This document shows positions 8,758 to 17,468 of a stretch of 64,000 bases of DNA, one piece after another. The first letter of the stretch is position 1; every line of letters begins with the position of its first letter. The position numbers and the translations under genes are program-made. The DNA comes from Cryptosporidium bovis (taxonomy: Eukaryota > Apicomplexa > Conoidasida > Eucoccidiorida > Cryptosporidiidae): the NCBI GenBank assembly GCA_009768925.2, contig VHIT02000028.1:1-64000 (forward strand), given 5' to 3'. The notes beneath the pieces were generated by a model, which saw only the letters and a program-made list of their open reading frames with translations, was not told where the DNA came from and did not search any database.

Positions 8758-8856
8758 CTGCTTTTTACTTCATTCACTAACTTTCTGAAAAAAAGGGGGG
8801 CCACCAATGAGAAAATTTAGATATTGTTGCCACATCAAAAAATACAAAATTAAAAA

Positions 8857-10581
8857 ATGAATTCGTCCGAAAGAAGTGACAACATTGGTTTGTTAGCAAT
8901 GAAAAGATCTTCAAGAAGGTCATCATTCCCCACATTACAGGGATTATATACTTCCTTTTTTGAGAGCGAAATTGCAAATGAGATATCAGACTACATGACA
9001 AATAAAAATTCAAGCAAGAAAATTGACCCAAAAATACTTCAACTTATCTTCATTACTACGATTTTAATATCAATAGTTCTTTGTTTAGACCATGGTTTTG
9101 TTGCTTGTAATCTTAAAAATATTGAAATGAGCTTTGGTACTGGGTTCACGCAATCCAGTTTCATAGGCTCAATGGTATATTTTGGTTTTTTGATAGGTTG
9201 TTTAATCACAGGTTTATTCATACCTATTATAAAGTCAAAGTTCTTGATACTCAGCTCGCTTACTATTGTGGCACTCTGTGCAATTTATTCATCTAAGGCT
9301 GATTCTCTAAGCGAAATATATGCATCAAGATTTTTCAGTGGGTTTTTCCAATCGTTTCCAATTGTATATTTACCTTTATGGGTTGAGAAGTACTCACCGA
9401 AGACTAATACAATAGTTTGGCTGGCATATCAACAGCTTTTTAGTATGTTAGGTATTTTTTTTGGTTATCTAATTGGAGGCATATTCACTTGTTTTACAGT
9501 AAATGAATTAAATACTATGTTTTATGCAAGTATGAGTGAGAAAATTTTAGGTATCTTACTTTCATGGAGAGGTCCGTTTTTGTTACAAGCAATATTAATT
9601 CTACCAATAATTGTTGTGCTTGTTTTTATTCCTGAAGAATTTCTCGACGTAGGTAATGAGGTGGATTTCGTGGAATACGAAAACTCGAAAACAACTGGGC
9701 TACTCGTTTCTGGAACCAACCTACAAAGGTCAACAAACAATGGAATAACATATGGAAACAGTACCAAAAATAAACCAGGAAACAGACTTAAAAGATCCAG
9801 TATATTATTACTACCTTATCAGGACTACGGGACTAACTCGACTAAGAAGGAAAGTATTAGAGAGATACTGACTAGTCCTATTTTTCTATTCACTACCATT
9901 GCCGTCTGTGGTGTTTACTGTGTAAACACATGTACTATTTTCTGGCTTAATCAATACTTGACGGAATTTATATCTATCGATAAATTTTCATCAATATTCT
10001 CTGTGGCATGTATATACTTGATTGGTCCGACTGCTGGAGTATACTTTGGAGGCGTAATTGGGGATTTATTAATTGAATTTCATCCTGACAGTTTTGGGTG
10101 GATACTAACGGCATGTACTGCTTCTTCATTTCTTGGGTTAATAACCTCAATGGTAATCGAAAAAACACGATCATATATTTTGTTTATGTGGGGTATGGCA
10201 TTACTACTGTTCTTTCTAACAAGTACACTTCCTATGTCTTTAATCGTAATAATGAAGTGTGTTCCTTCTAAGACAAGGCAACTTGCATCTGCTATTGCAC
10301 AGTTTTTATTCAACTTTGTTGGATTTTTAATATTCCCTGTCCTTATTGGACTTTTAATGGATGTTATTGAATATTTTCCATTTGGCGCACTCAAAAGAAA
10401 ATATAATCCTATTCGAATTGGAATGAAGGCAATCTTGTACCTCACAGTTCCTATCTTATTTTTTTACTCACTTTCTACACTGTTCAGCTATTGTAACTTT
10501 ATAACGCTTCCAGAAAAACATGAGAAAAAGATTGTTATAGCAAGCCAGGGTACCTTGCCAAGACAAGTAATTATTGAGTAA
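8857..10581 (+). CDS. Major facilitator superfamily transporter (spinster-like)
   Basis: This 574-aa protein has twelve likely transmembrane helices in two groups of six, starting at about residue 67 (LQLIFITTILISIVLCLDHG) after a polar N-terminus. A long hydrophilic loop (about 265-325) separates the halves. The N-terminal half has a SFIGSMVYFGFLIGCLITG helix and ASRFFSGFFQSFPIVYLPLW, which resemble MFS helices 2 and 4. The overall pattern is closest to the spinster/organic-anion type of MFS carriers, but the substrate cannot be read from the sequence. It probably acts at the plasma membrane or an endolysosomal-type membrane. Confidence 0.75.
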   Translation: MNSSERSDNIGLLAMKRSSRRSSFPTLQGLYTSFFESEIANEISDYMTNKNSSKKIDPKILQLIFITTILISIVLCLDHGFVACNLKNIEMSFGTGFTQSSFIGSMVYFGFLIGCLITGLFIPIIKSKFLILSSLTIVALCAIYSSKADSLSEIYASRFFSGFFQSFPIVYLPLWVEKYSPKTNTIVWLAYQQLFSMLGIFFGYLIGGIFTCFTVNELNTMFYASMSEKILGILLSWRGPFLLQAILILPIIVVLVFIPEEFLDVGNEVDFVEYENSKTTGLLVSGTNLQRSTNNGITYGNSTKNKPGNRLKRSSILLLPYQDYGTNSTKKESIREILTSPIFLFTTIAVCGVYCVNTCTIFWLNQYLTEFISIDKFSSIFSVACIYLIGPTAGVYFGGVIGDLLIEFHPDSFGWILTACTASSFLGLITSMVIEKTRSYILFMWGMALLLFFLTSTLPMSLIVIMKCVPSKTRQLASAIAQFLFNFVGFLIFPVLIGLLMDVIEYFPFGALKRKYNPIRIGMKAILYLTVPILFFYSLSTLFSYCNFITLPEKHEKKIVIASQGTLPRQVIIE

Positions 10582-10614
10582 GATTTATCGATTGCATAAA
10601 ATTCTAAAGTATTA

Positions 10615-10621
10615 TTGGCGC
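10615..10621 (+). promoter_or_regulatory. TTGGCGC (E2F-like) promoter element
   Basis: TTGGCGC (extended TTGGCGCCCG) lies 28 bp upstream of the UBA2 ATG, very near the expected transcription start. It is the same heptamer found upstream of three other genes in the window. Confidence 0.4.
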
Positions 10622-10648
10622 CCGATTCAATACTAAATAACTAAAAAT

Positions 10649-12568
10649 ATGAACTTGTATTCGGAAGAAATGAAATCACAAACACTTAAAAAGAAGATAT
10701 TAGGTGGAATTTTACTCAAGGAAATTCAATCGGTAAAAATACTTGTCGTTGGAGCAGGTGGTATTGGATGTGAACTCGTTAAAGATTTAATTTTATGTGG
10801 ATTCCGATATATAACAATAATTGACATAGACGGTGTAGATATCAGTAACCTCAATAGGCAATTCTTTTTTCGTAGAAAGCATGTTGGGGTCCCAAAATCA
10901 ACTGTGATTGCTCAGGAGGCAGTTCTTTTATTGAAAAGGCAAGATGAAAGCAGTACTCTAGATTTCGACATTAAGGGAATTGTTGGTAATGTCATGAACT
11001 TCGGTACTGATTTTTTTAAAAAATTTGGTTTAGTGTTAAATGCACTTGACAATGTTTCTGCTAGGAGCTATGTTAATAAAGTTTGTGTAGCTTCTAATAT
11101 CGAATTAATTGATGCAGGTAGCGCAGGTTTTAGTGGTCAGGTCCATCCAATAGTACCGAAAGTCTCAAGTTGTTATGAATGCATTCCACCTCCTGTTCAA
11201 AAATCATTCCCTATTTGTACCATAAGGCTTGCCCCTGAGAAGCCGCAACACTGTATTGCATGGTCGAAAAATTTATTTGAAATAATGTTTGGAAAAGACG
11301 TAAACTCCATAGAAAACTCGGGTAATGTATTAAGTGATATTGCTAACAAGATTAAAATGGATTTGAGTGTATTGATAAATAAGGAGAATACTGCCAGAGA
11401 TGATGCAATCGACGAATATATTAAAAACACGTTCAACTTTTTATTCTCTACTGAAATCAATTCACTAATAAAAAATAAATTCTTTGAAAATAGTAACACA
11501 AAGCCACCAACTCCAATTTCTTGGGACGAATCTCAAGGACAAGAACTAGACAAAAACAATAAAGTAGCTTCGAATCATAAAATTAATAGTGACCAAAGTA
11601 TACTTTCAATAAAGGATAGTGCAGACCTTTTTTACAAGAGTACTTTCGAATTGATAAATAGAAAAGACGCCCTTATACCATTGATATTTGACAAAGATGA
11701 CAAAATTATGATGGACTTTGTCTTTTCCGCTTCGAATATTAGATCTCATAATTTTCATATTAAGCCTCTTTCACGCTGGGATTGTCAGTCGATCGCTGGA
11801 TCCATTATTCCTGCAATTGCATCAACTAATGCTATAGTTGCCGGTGTACAAGTTGTGCAACTCTTAATGTTACTTAAATCTAAATTGAGTATGTCGATTG
11901 ACAAATTAAAAATTGGCAGGGGGGCTGAGAACTTAGAATTTAATTATGCGAAATTCGTCTGGATAAGGAATATCCCTATTGGCAAATTTCTAATTTGTTC
12001 TGAACCACTTGATAGTCCAAATCCTAGGTGTCTGGCTTGTTCACAAAAAATTTTTAGGATAACCATTTCCAGTTTTGAGAATTGGTCACTTAGTCAATTC
12101 GTTCTGAACTTGATATGCGAACATCTCAAACTTCTCGAGCCTATAATTGAATTAGATGGGAGGTGTATTTGGGACCCAGATTTAACATCTGAAGATCAAT
12201 TCAAAAATAGTGCAAAGAAGAGACTATCTGAGTGGAAATTCTATGATGGTTGCATAATTACAATAACGGATTATTCACAAGGGGAGTTTCAATGTGACGT
12301 AATTGTAAATTCTAACAATGAAATCGGGAATAACATCAGTGAGAACACTTTTTTTGACGAATATAACAACGAGAAGTTTGTTGTTGAAACGGAAACAAAA
12401 AATTCGTTCGTAGAAAATGGAGATATTGCAATTATTAATGATAGAAATGGCAAAGATATTCCTGTTGAAGTCTGTAAAACCATAGAATCTACAAACACTC
12501 CAGCTAAGAGAAAGGAGATATGTCATACTTCTTTCAAAGGTGAATCAAAAAGAAGTAAAACAAAATAG
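10649..12568 (+). CDS. UBA2: SUMO-activating enzyme subunit 2
   Basis: A ThiF/E1 adenylation fold opens the protein: ILVVGAGGIGCELVKDLILC (31-50, nucleotide-binding), then DIDGVDISNLNRQFFFR (59-75), then NALDNVSARSYVN (131-143). The SUMO E1 active-site cysteine is C190 in FPICTIR, followed by the family-typical PxxPxHCIxWAK-like region (EKPQHCIAWSK). Zinc ligands are C175/C178 (CYEC) and C461/C464 (CLAC). A ubiquitin-like domain follows, then an acidic tail ending in a KRSKTK-type nuclear signal. With AOS1 it activates SUMO for conjugation by UBC9. Its length (639 aa) equals that of human UBA2 (640). It converges with TAF8, with 9 bp between stops. Confidence 0.92.
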   Translation: MNLYSEEMKSQTLKKKILGGILLKEIQSVKILVVGAGGIGCELVKDLILCGFRYITIIDIDGVDISNLNRQFFFRRKHVGVPKSTVIAQEAVLLLKRQDESSTLDFDIKGIVGNVMNFGTDFFKKFGLVLNALDNVSARSYVNKVCVASNIELIDAGSAGFSGQVHPIVPKVSSCYECIPPPVQKSFPICTIRLAPEKPQHCIAWSKNLFEIMFGKDVNSIENSGNVLSDIANKIKMDLSVLINKENTARDDAIDEYIKNTFNFLFSTEINSLIKNKFFENSNTKPPTPISWDESQGQELDKNNKVASNHKINSDQSILSIKDSADLFYKSTFELINRKDALIPLIFDKDDKIMMDFVFSASNIRSHNFHIKPLSRWDCQSIAGSIIPAIASTNAIVAGVQVVQLLMLLKSKLSMSIDKLKIGRGAENLEFNYAKFVWIRNIPIGKFLICSEPLDSPNPRCLACSQKIFRITISSFENWSLSQFVLNLICEHLKLLEPIIELDGRCIWDPDLTSEDQFKNSAKKRLSEWKFYDGCIITITDYSQGEFQCDVIVNSNNEIGNNISENTFFDEYNNEKFVVETETKNSFVENGDIAIINDRNGKDIPVEVCKTIESTNTPAKRKEICHTSFKGESKRSKTK

Positions 12569-12577
12569 TTTGTTTCA

Positions 12578-13132
12578 TCAGTCTATACCCAATTGATTTT
12601 TGCAGTAACTATCATAACTTATTTTGGGTGGGAAAATAGGTAGGAAATCAGGAATATATTTAGGTTTAGAGTCGAGATACTTAGTTAGATCACCTTCAAC
12701 AATGTTTTCACCTGATATTTGTTTGCTTTCAATTGTTTCTTTCCATGATGCTTCTTCGTTTAAATATACGGCTGGAACTAGTTTTTCTAAAATACTTGAT
12801 TTCTTGAAGCCCCCCCCAAACACTTCTGAATCAAGCCCACTACCTGCGAAAAGTTGCTCAAAACGTTTGTTATCAATGCACTTAACTGCTTTTTTGATGT
12901 CCAGTACATTAATGTGAATTCTGCCTGCTGAAATCGCAATATTGCTTGAAATCTGTCCTATTAATTCTACATAATTTATGAATGCTTCTGTTGCCGTCTC
13001 AATAACAACTGGATCATCTAACTCAACGCCAAGTTTATACAAAATAAGATATATCCTCTTTCCAATAACCTCGGTTACATAATTATTTATTGAATTAACA
13101 GAGTAATTAAGGTTCTTTTGATTCTGACTCAT
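12578..13132 (-). CDS. TAF8: TFIID subunit TAF8-like histone-fold protein
   Basis: This 184-aa protein starts with a bromodomain-associated (BTP-type) histone fold at about residues 15-95 (VIETATEAFINYVELIGQIS, then HINVLDIKKAV). The C-terminus has YIPDFLPIFPPKISY (about 160-174), which matches the conserved IPDFLPxFPxxxTY segment of TAF8 that contacts TAF2/TAF10 in TFIID. Human TAF8 is longer (310 aa); this is a compact version. It is divergently transcribed from U2AF65 across only 68 bp, implying a shared promoter. SPT7 or TAF3 are alternatives, but the C-terminal motif favours TAF8. Confidence 0.75.
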   Translation of the reverse strand: MSQNQKNLNYSVNSINNYVTEVIGKRIYLILYKLGVELDDPVVIETATEAFINYVELIGQISSNIAISAGRIHINVLDIKKAVKCIDNKRFEQLFAGSGLDSEVFGGGFKKSSILEKLVPAVYLNEEASWKETIESKQISGENIVEGDLTKYLDSKPKYIPDFLPIFPPKISYDSYCKNQLGID

Positions 13133-13200
13133 TACAAGTTTAGGTAAGCAGAAAAATTCTACTGAAGCCGCCCTGATTATCTTTTTGTTATACTTATCTA

Positions 13201-14412
13201 ATGAAGCGAGAGAATACTAAAATTGAACGCGAAAAAAATGAATGGAGCAATGAAAACGATATAATAAATGTATCATGCCGAACAATAATCCTTGAAATGG
13301 TACCATTTTCATTTGACACTGAAATTTGCAAGAATTTTTTAAACGGGATGCTACTGTCAATTCTCGGTAATTCAAATGTAAGCTTAACCACAAGTGAATA
13401 TGTAGAAAGTGTGACTGAAGTTAATTTAGTTAACTATACATCCAATAACTATTCCAATAAAGTTGATTGCAGTGTATCAACAAGTTACAAATCTTTTCGT
13501 GTAACCCTGACCTCTGTACTTGCAACATTACTCTGTTTAAAGTTAGATGATATTCCAATAGGCTCGAAGTGTCACAAAATTGTTTGCAGAAGAGCTGATG
13601 AATATACTTACAATTCGTCTGGGATCCTCAATTATTTTACCATTCCTAATGTTCTTGAATTCAACAATAGTGAAATTATTAACAGTGTAAAATGCATTAT
13701 TTCAAGCTTACCTATGGATGTTAATGAAGATTACATAAGAAGAGAACTTGAAAACTTTGGAAAACTCAAATATTTTAAAATATTATATGATCCGATAACT
13801 GGAGTTCCAAATGGCACTGGTTTATTTGAATTTGAAGAAGTAAATTCATCTCAAAAAGCTATTTCTACGCTGAATGGGAAAAAAATAGATCCAACAAAAG
13901 AAGAAATATGGAATATTCAAAGAGAAACATTAACATTGAACACTAACAACTATAAAATTCAAGATAATATTGAGTATACAAATGCTTCAAATTTGAATTC
14001 TAGTATTTCACACAAACTCTTTGAAAACCCAATTATTTGTCTTTTGATGAAATACTCTAAAATAATAGGTGAGACACCAAGTAAAGTTGTTAAATTAAAT
14101 AATGTTTTTTTCCCTGAGGAGGTCATTGACGACAAAACTTTTAATTCCACAATTGATTCAGTGAAATCTGAAGCTGAAAAATATGGAACAATCATTGAAA
14201 TAACAAGTCCCCGTCCAAGGAATATAAATGAATATAACAGTTATGGAGGAAAGGTTTTTATATATTTTTCAGATATAACTTCTGCGAGACGTGCCCAGTA
14301 CCAATTTAATGGAAGGGTTTTTGACAGTATAAAGATAATCTCTGCAACTTTCTATCCAACGGAGAAATATTTGAACCATGAATACAACCTAATATCCTTT
14401 ATTCCGGAGTGA
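13201..14412 (+). CDS. U2AF2: U2AF large subunit-like splicing factor
   Basis: This 403-aa protein has three RRM-type domains in U2AF65 order. A divergent RRM1 (about 30-150) comes first. RRM2 (about 160-230) is clearest, with KCIISSLPMDVNEDYIRRELE and NGTGLFEFE. The C-terminal UHM-type domain (about 275-395) contains GKVFIYFSDITSARRAQYQF followed by NGRVFDSIKI. U2AF65 binds the polypyrimidine tract of 3' splice sites, and this window's introns do end in T-rich tracts before AG. The N-terminal RS domain and the tryptophan motif for U2AF35 are not evident: only about 28 residues precede RRM1. Confidence 0.8.
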   Translation: MKRENTKIEREKNEWSNENDIINVSCRTIILEMVPFSFDTEICKNFLNGMLLSILGNSNVSLTTSEYVESVTEVNLVNYTSNNYSNKVDCSVSTSYKSFRVTLTSVLATLLCLKLDDIPIGSKCHKIVCRRADEYTYNSSGILNYFTIPNVLEFNNSEIINSVKCIISSLPMDVNEDYIRRELENFGKLKYFKILYDPITGVPNGTGLFEFEEVNSSQKAISTLNGKKIDPTKEEIWNIQRETLTLNTNNYKIQDNIEYTNASNLNSSISHKLFENPIICLLMKYSKIIGETPSKVVKLNNVFFPEEVIDDKTFNSTIDSVKSEAEKYGTIIEITSPRPRNINEYNSYGGKVFIYFSDITSARRAQYQFNGRVFDSIKIISATFYPTEKYLNHEYNLISFIPE

Positions 14413-14443
14413 CACCTGTTTTATAGAAATAAATCAGACATGT

Positions 14444-15388
14444 CTATATTTTTTGACTTAACTGGATTGAAGAAATATTTATTAATTGATTATCGGTCAC
14501 ATGCGATGTTTGGTTGAATATTGCCGAACTTAATCCTAATTCTCTGTTTGTAATAATCAGTGTTGAAGGGGTGATTTTCTGCCAAAACGACACAATTACA
14601 ACAATTGATGGTACTAATTCTGTAAGGACGAAAATAAACGTATCCCCTATTGGTGTTCTGTCAATTAACTTAAAATTTATGTGTGTATTTGAAAAGCTGT
14701 AGAAACACTGAACTCCAGATATCAAGCCACGTATAAAAAGAAGTGCGGGGCAGAATATTGTTAACAAGAGCACCCTTTTAATAACATTATATCTCAGTAT
14801 AGTTCCCGTAGATGCACGTCTTGATAAATGGACAGTAACCTTGAGCCCGTAATAAAACAATAATATTGCGACGACAATGTATGTTACTGAAAGTGTAAAC
14901 AGAGATAAAACATAGAAGTTCTGTGATATTTTAAAAATTGAGACGATTATCCCCGAAGTGTAAATCCCATAAACTAATGCGTTACTTAGCAAAAAGATTA
15001 TGACAACATTTGGTGCATTTATAAACGTTGAGGAATAATACACGTGTGCCCAAAACAATACAACTACTGAATAAGATGATAAATATATTAGAGATGGGAA
15101 TGTTCTTAACACATCTCGGTACCATCTTATTACTTCATTTTCTTCTCTATAACCAAGGTTGTACCCTTCCACATCAGGTGATGTAACATCCAGTAATATT
15201 ATTGTGACTGTTCTTGATATATTTGCCGTTAGGCATAACAATATGAAATAAACCCTTGTGCGATGTGAAACAGATGTATTCATAACATGTAATTCGTTTG
15301 TATAACTTGATTTCATTTTTAATGCTTGTTGGAGTATTACTGCATCTAACAAAAGAAATAAAAATACACTAATTGTATATATTGTCAT
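14444..15388 (-). CDS. THH1/TOM1/TOM3-type seven-helix membrane protein
   Basis: This 314-aa protein has about seven transmembrane helices. Diagnostic stretches are RVYFILLCLTANISRTVTII (second helix) and LRTFPSLIYLSSYSVVVLFW followed by AHVYYSS (third helix). These resemble the THH1/TOM1/TOM3 family of plant and protist membrane proteins, related to the GPCR-like TPRA1/GPR137 group. Family roles include small-GTPase binding at endolysosomal membranes, and tobamovirus replication support in plants; the parasite role is unknown. The tail after the last helix is short and polar. It converges with the U2AF gene. Confidence 0.75.
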   Translation of the reverse strand: MTIYTISVFLFLLLDAVILQQALKMKSSYTNELHVMNTSVSHRTRVYFILLCLTANISRTVTIILLDVTSPDVEGYNLGYREENEVIRWYRDVLRTFPSLIYLSSYSVVVLFWAHVYYSSTFINAPNVVIIFLLSNALVYGIYTSGIIVSIFKISQNFYVLSLFTLSVTYIVVAILLFYYGLKVTVHLSRRASTGTILRYNVIKRVLLLTIFCPALLFIRGLISGVQCFYSFSNTHINFKLIDRTPIGDTFIFVLTELVPSIVVIVSFWQKITPSTLIITNRELGLSSAIFNQTSHVTDNQLINISSIQLSQKI

Positions 15389-15708
15389 TTACTGTTTTTT
15401 TTATCGAGTTCAAGCTACTTTTTCATGTGATCAATTTTTTATTTTCTTTCTTGCACACTTGCAATAATTCGAAGTATTAGTAAATCGCATAAGTAAAAAG
15501 CCGCGATTATTATTTGATTTGTATTTGATTTTATTACGTTATTATTTCACATGTAAAAATTCGCTTCACCTCATAAACCTTGATTTTAGTGTTGAGGTAG
15601 ACCCTATTAATTACCGCGTTTAAGGCGCGTTGTCTCAAATTTATTCTTGACGCAGGGTTTGTTTTGCTCTCGAACACATCGTCGAAGTAGTTTGAAATTA
15701 ATATCAAA
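15389..15708. other. Divergent intergenic region, 320 bp
   Basis: This region lies between the starts of the TOM1-like gene (minus) and eIF3e (plus), so it should hold both promoters. A GGCGCG stretch occurs at about 15624-15629, 80 bp upstream of eIF3e. No ORF or RNA gene is seen. Confidence 0.5.
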
Positions 15709-17313
15709 ATGGAATGTTCACAAAATGGTAATGATATAAATGGCTTAATTTCACCATATTTAGACTCTCAAATGTTACTTTACCTCGTGAAATGGCTTAA
15801 AAAGAACAATACATATGATAAAAATTCTTTGGAAAGTACCGAAATTGAAATTTTAAGAACAACTTTTCTTTACGATGAGATGAGAAAGTTTTATCCAGAC
15901 CAACTTTCAGATTTAATATCATCTGAAAAAGAGAATAACGCAATCATTTCCTCCTTGTCTGACTCGCTTCACACACTGATATCTGCGTTAAAAAAATGGA
16001 AGGAGGCACATGATGAGTCAAGTAGAAGTCTCAAAAAAAAATCTCTGATTGAACTACAGCAATGGTTCCTTAGCAATGAAGAAGATAGATCTTCTGAATC
16101 TGGTAACACCGAAAGTAAAAACGATCTAAATGCAGCTGAAGATTTAAATCAAAACTTTCCTACCAATCCTATTCAATTGTTAGTTCGTCTTTCGCGTTTA
16201 TATTATCTCTCTGGTAGGTACAAAGATTCCCAACATATTCTGGACATTGTTCTTAAAACAATTCCCGAGTGTACAAACATTGATGTCCCACTGATAACGA
16301 AGGTAGAATGTTATTTTGGTTCAATTGCTAATGGAATTGTTTCAAATTTGTCAAATTCTCAGGATTCGATAGAACCATCTGCATACTTAAATTATTTTCA
16401 ATTAGTAGATGATATCTTAACAAGGGAATTCCATAAAATAAATCCTGTACAAATATATCTCTATAAAAGTTGGTTATTACATTGGTCATTATTTCCCTTA
16501 TTTACACAATATTTCCGTGAGACATCATTCAATATTAAACAAAATATTTCTGGAACAGGAAACAACTCGGTAACAAATAATGAAAATTCTTTTTATTTTG
16601 GAAGTTCGACAAGTATTAACCTTCCAATGAATATTTGGGGGCCTTTTCTCGATTGGTTCGCTTCAGAAAGAAACTTCAATGTGATTTCTATAGTATGCCC
16701 ACATTTACTTAGATATCTTGCTTGTTTTGGAATAATAATGAGACGCAATAGAGATATTCTAGAAAGTATAGTAAACCTAATATCACTTCACAGAAATAAA
16801 GTCAGTGATTCGTTTACAGAACTACTATTTAACCTATTTGTCAACTTTGATTTTGAGTCCTCACAAAAAATATTTTCTATATGTGGTTCTGCTGTAGAGT
16901 GCGACTTCTTTCTCAACCCAATTCAAAAATATATTGAAGAAAATTCTAAGCTATTGGTTTTTGAAATTTATTGCAGAATTCATAAGTCTATAGATTTAAA
17001 CCTTGTTTCAGAGGATTTGGGAATGACAAACATTGAGGCGGAACGCTGGATTGTTAATCTGATAAGGAACCTACATCTTGAAGGAAAACTCGATTATGAA
17101 CACAACAGAGTAGAAATGATTGATAGAACGAATAATCAGTCTCAGCTAATTGCAGACAAGACGAGAAACATTCTCTTCAGAAGCAATATACTCACTCAAA
17201 ATTTGAGTAATAATCCCTCCTTCAGTTGCAACGCTGCACTAACGCAAAAGAATAAGTCAAATTGGAGGGCTCAGTCAACAAAACAATCCGTTAGAAATGA
17301 AAGGAAAGAGTAG
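15709..17313 (+). CDS. EIF3E: Translation initiation factor eIF3 subunit e
   Basis: This 534-aa protein starts with the eIF3e N-terminal domain (ISPYLDSQMLLYLVKWLKKN). A TPR-like helical region follows (LLVRLSRLYYLSGRYKDSQH), then a PCI domain. The PCI winged helix contains NIEAERWIVNLIRNLHLEGK, almost identical to the AEEAERWIVNLIRNA motif of human eIF3e/INT6. The subunit is part of the eIF3 octamer core that binds the 40S subunit. The length exceeds human (445 aa) because of an acidic insert at about 125-150 and a basic C-terminal tail. Confidence 0.92.
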   Translation: MECSQNGNDINGLISPYLDSQMLLYLVKWLKKNNTYDKNSLESTEIEILRTTFLYDEMRKFYPDQLSDLISSEKENNAIISSLSDSLHTLISALKKWKEAHDESSRSLKKKSLIELQQWFLSNEEDRSSESGNTESKNDLNAAEDLNQNFPTNPIQLLVRLSRLYYLSGRYKDSQHILDIVLKTIPECTNIDVPLITKVECYFGSIANGIVSNLSNSQDSIEPSAYLNYFQLVDDILTREFHKINPVQIYLYKSWLLHWSLFPLFTQYFRETSFNIKQNISGTGNNSVTNNENSFYFGSSTSINLPMNIWGPFLDWFASERNFNVISIVCPHLLRYLACFGIIMRRNRDILESIVNLISLHRNKVSDSFTELLFNLFVNFDFESSQKIFSICGSAVECDFFLNPIQKYIEENSKLLVFEIYCRIHKSIDLNLVSEDLGMTNIEAERWIVNLIRNLHLEGKLDYEHNRVEMIDRTNNQSQLIADKTRNILFRSNILTQNLSNNPSFSCNAALTQKNKSNWRAQSTKQSVRNERKE

Positions 17314-17425
17314 AATTGTATTTAGGATATTTTTATATTTATCACTTGGAATTTTTTATTAGGTAGATGTTCTAATTATATTTTCTTATATTTATCTTTT
17401 GCACCTGAATTTTTCTATACTACAC

Positions 17426-17432
17426 TTGGCGC
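17426..17432 (+). promoter_or_regulatory. TTGGCGC (E2F-like) promoter element
   Basis: TTGGCGC lies 37 bp upstream of the Pus7 ATG, in the 155-bp gap after eIF3e. It is one of four exact copies at promoter-proximal positions in the window. Confidence 0.4.
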
Positions 17433-17468
17433 TGGCAGTCTCGTTTCAACATGATTTTTTAGTGAAGA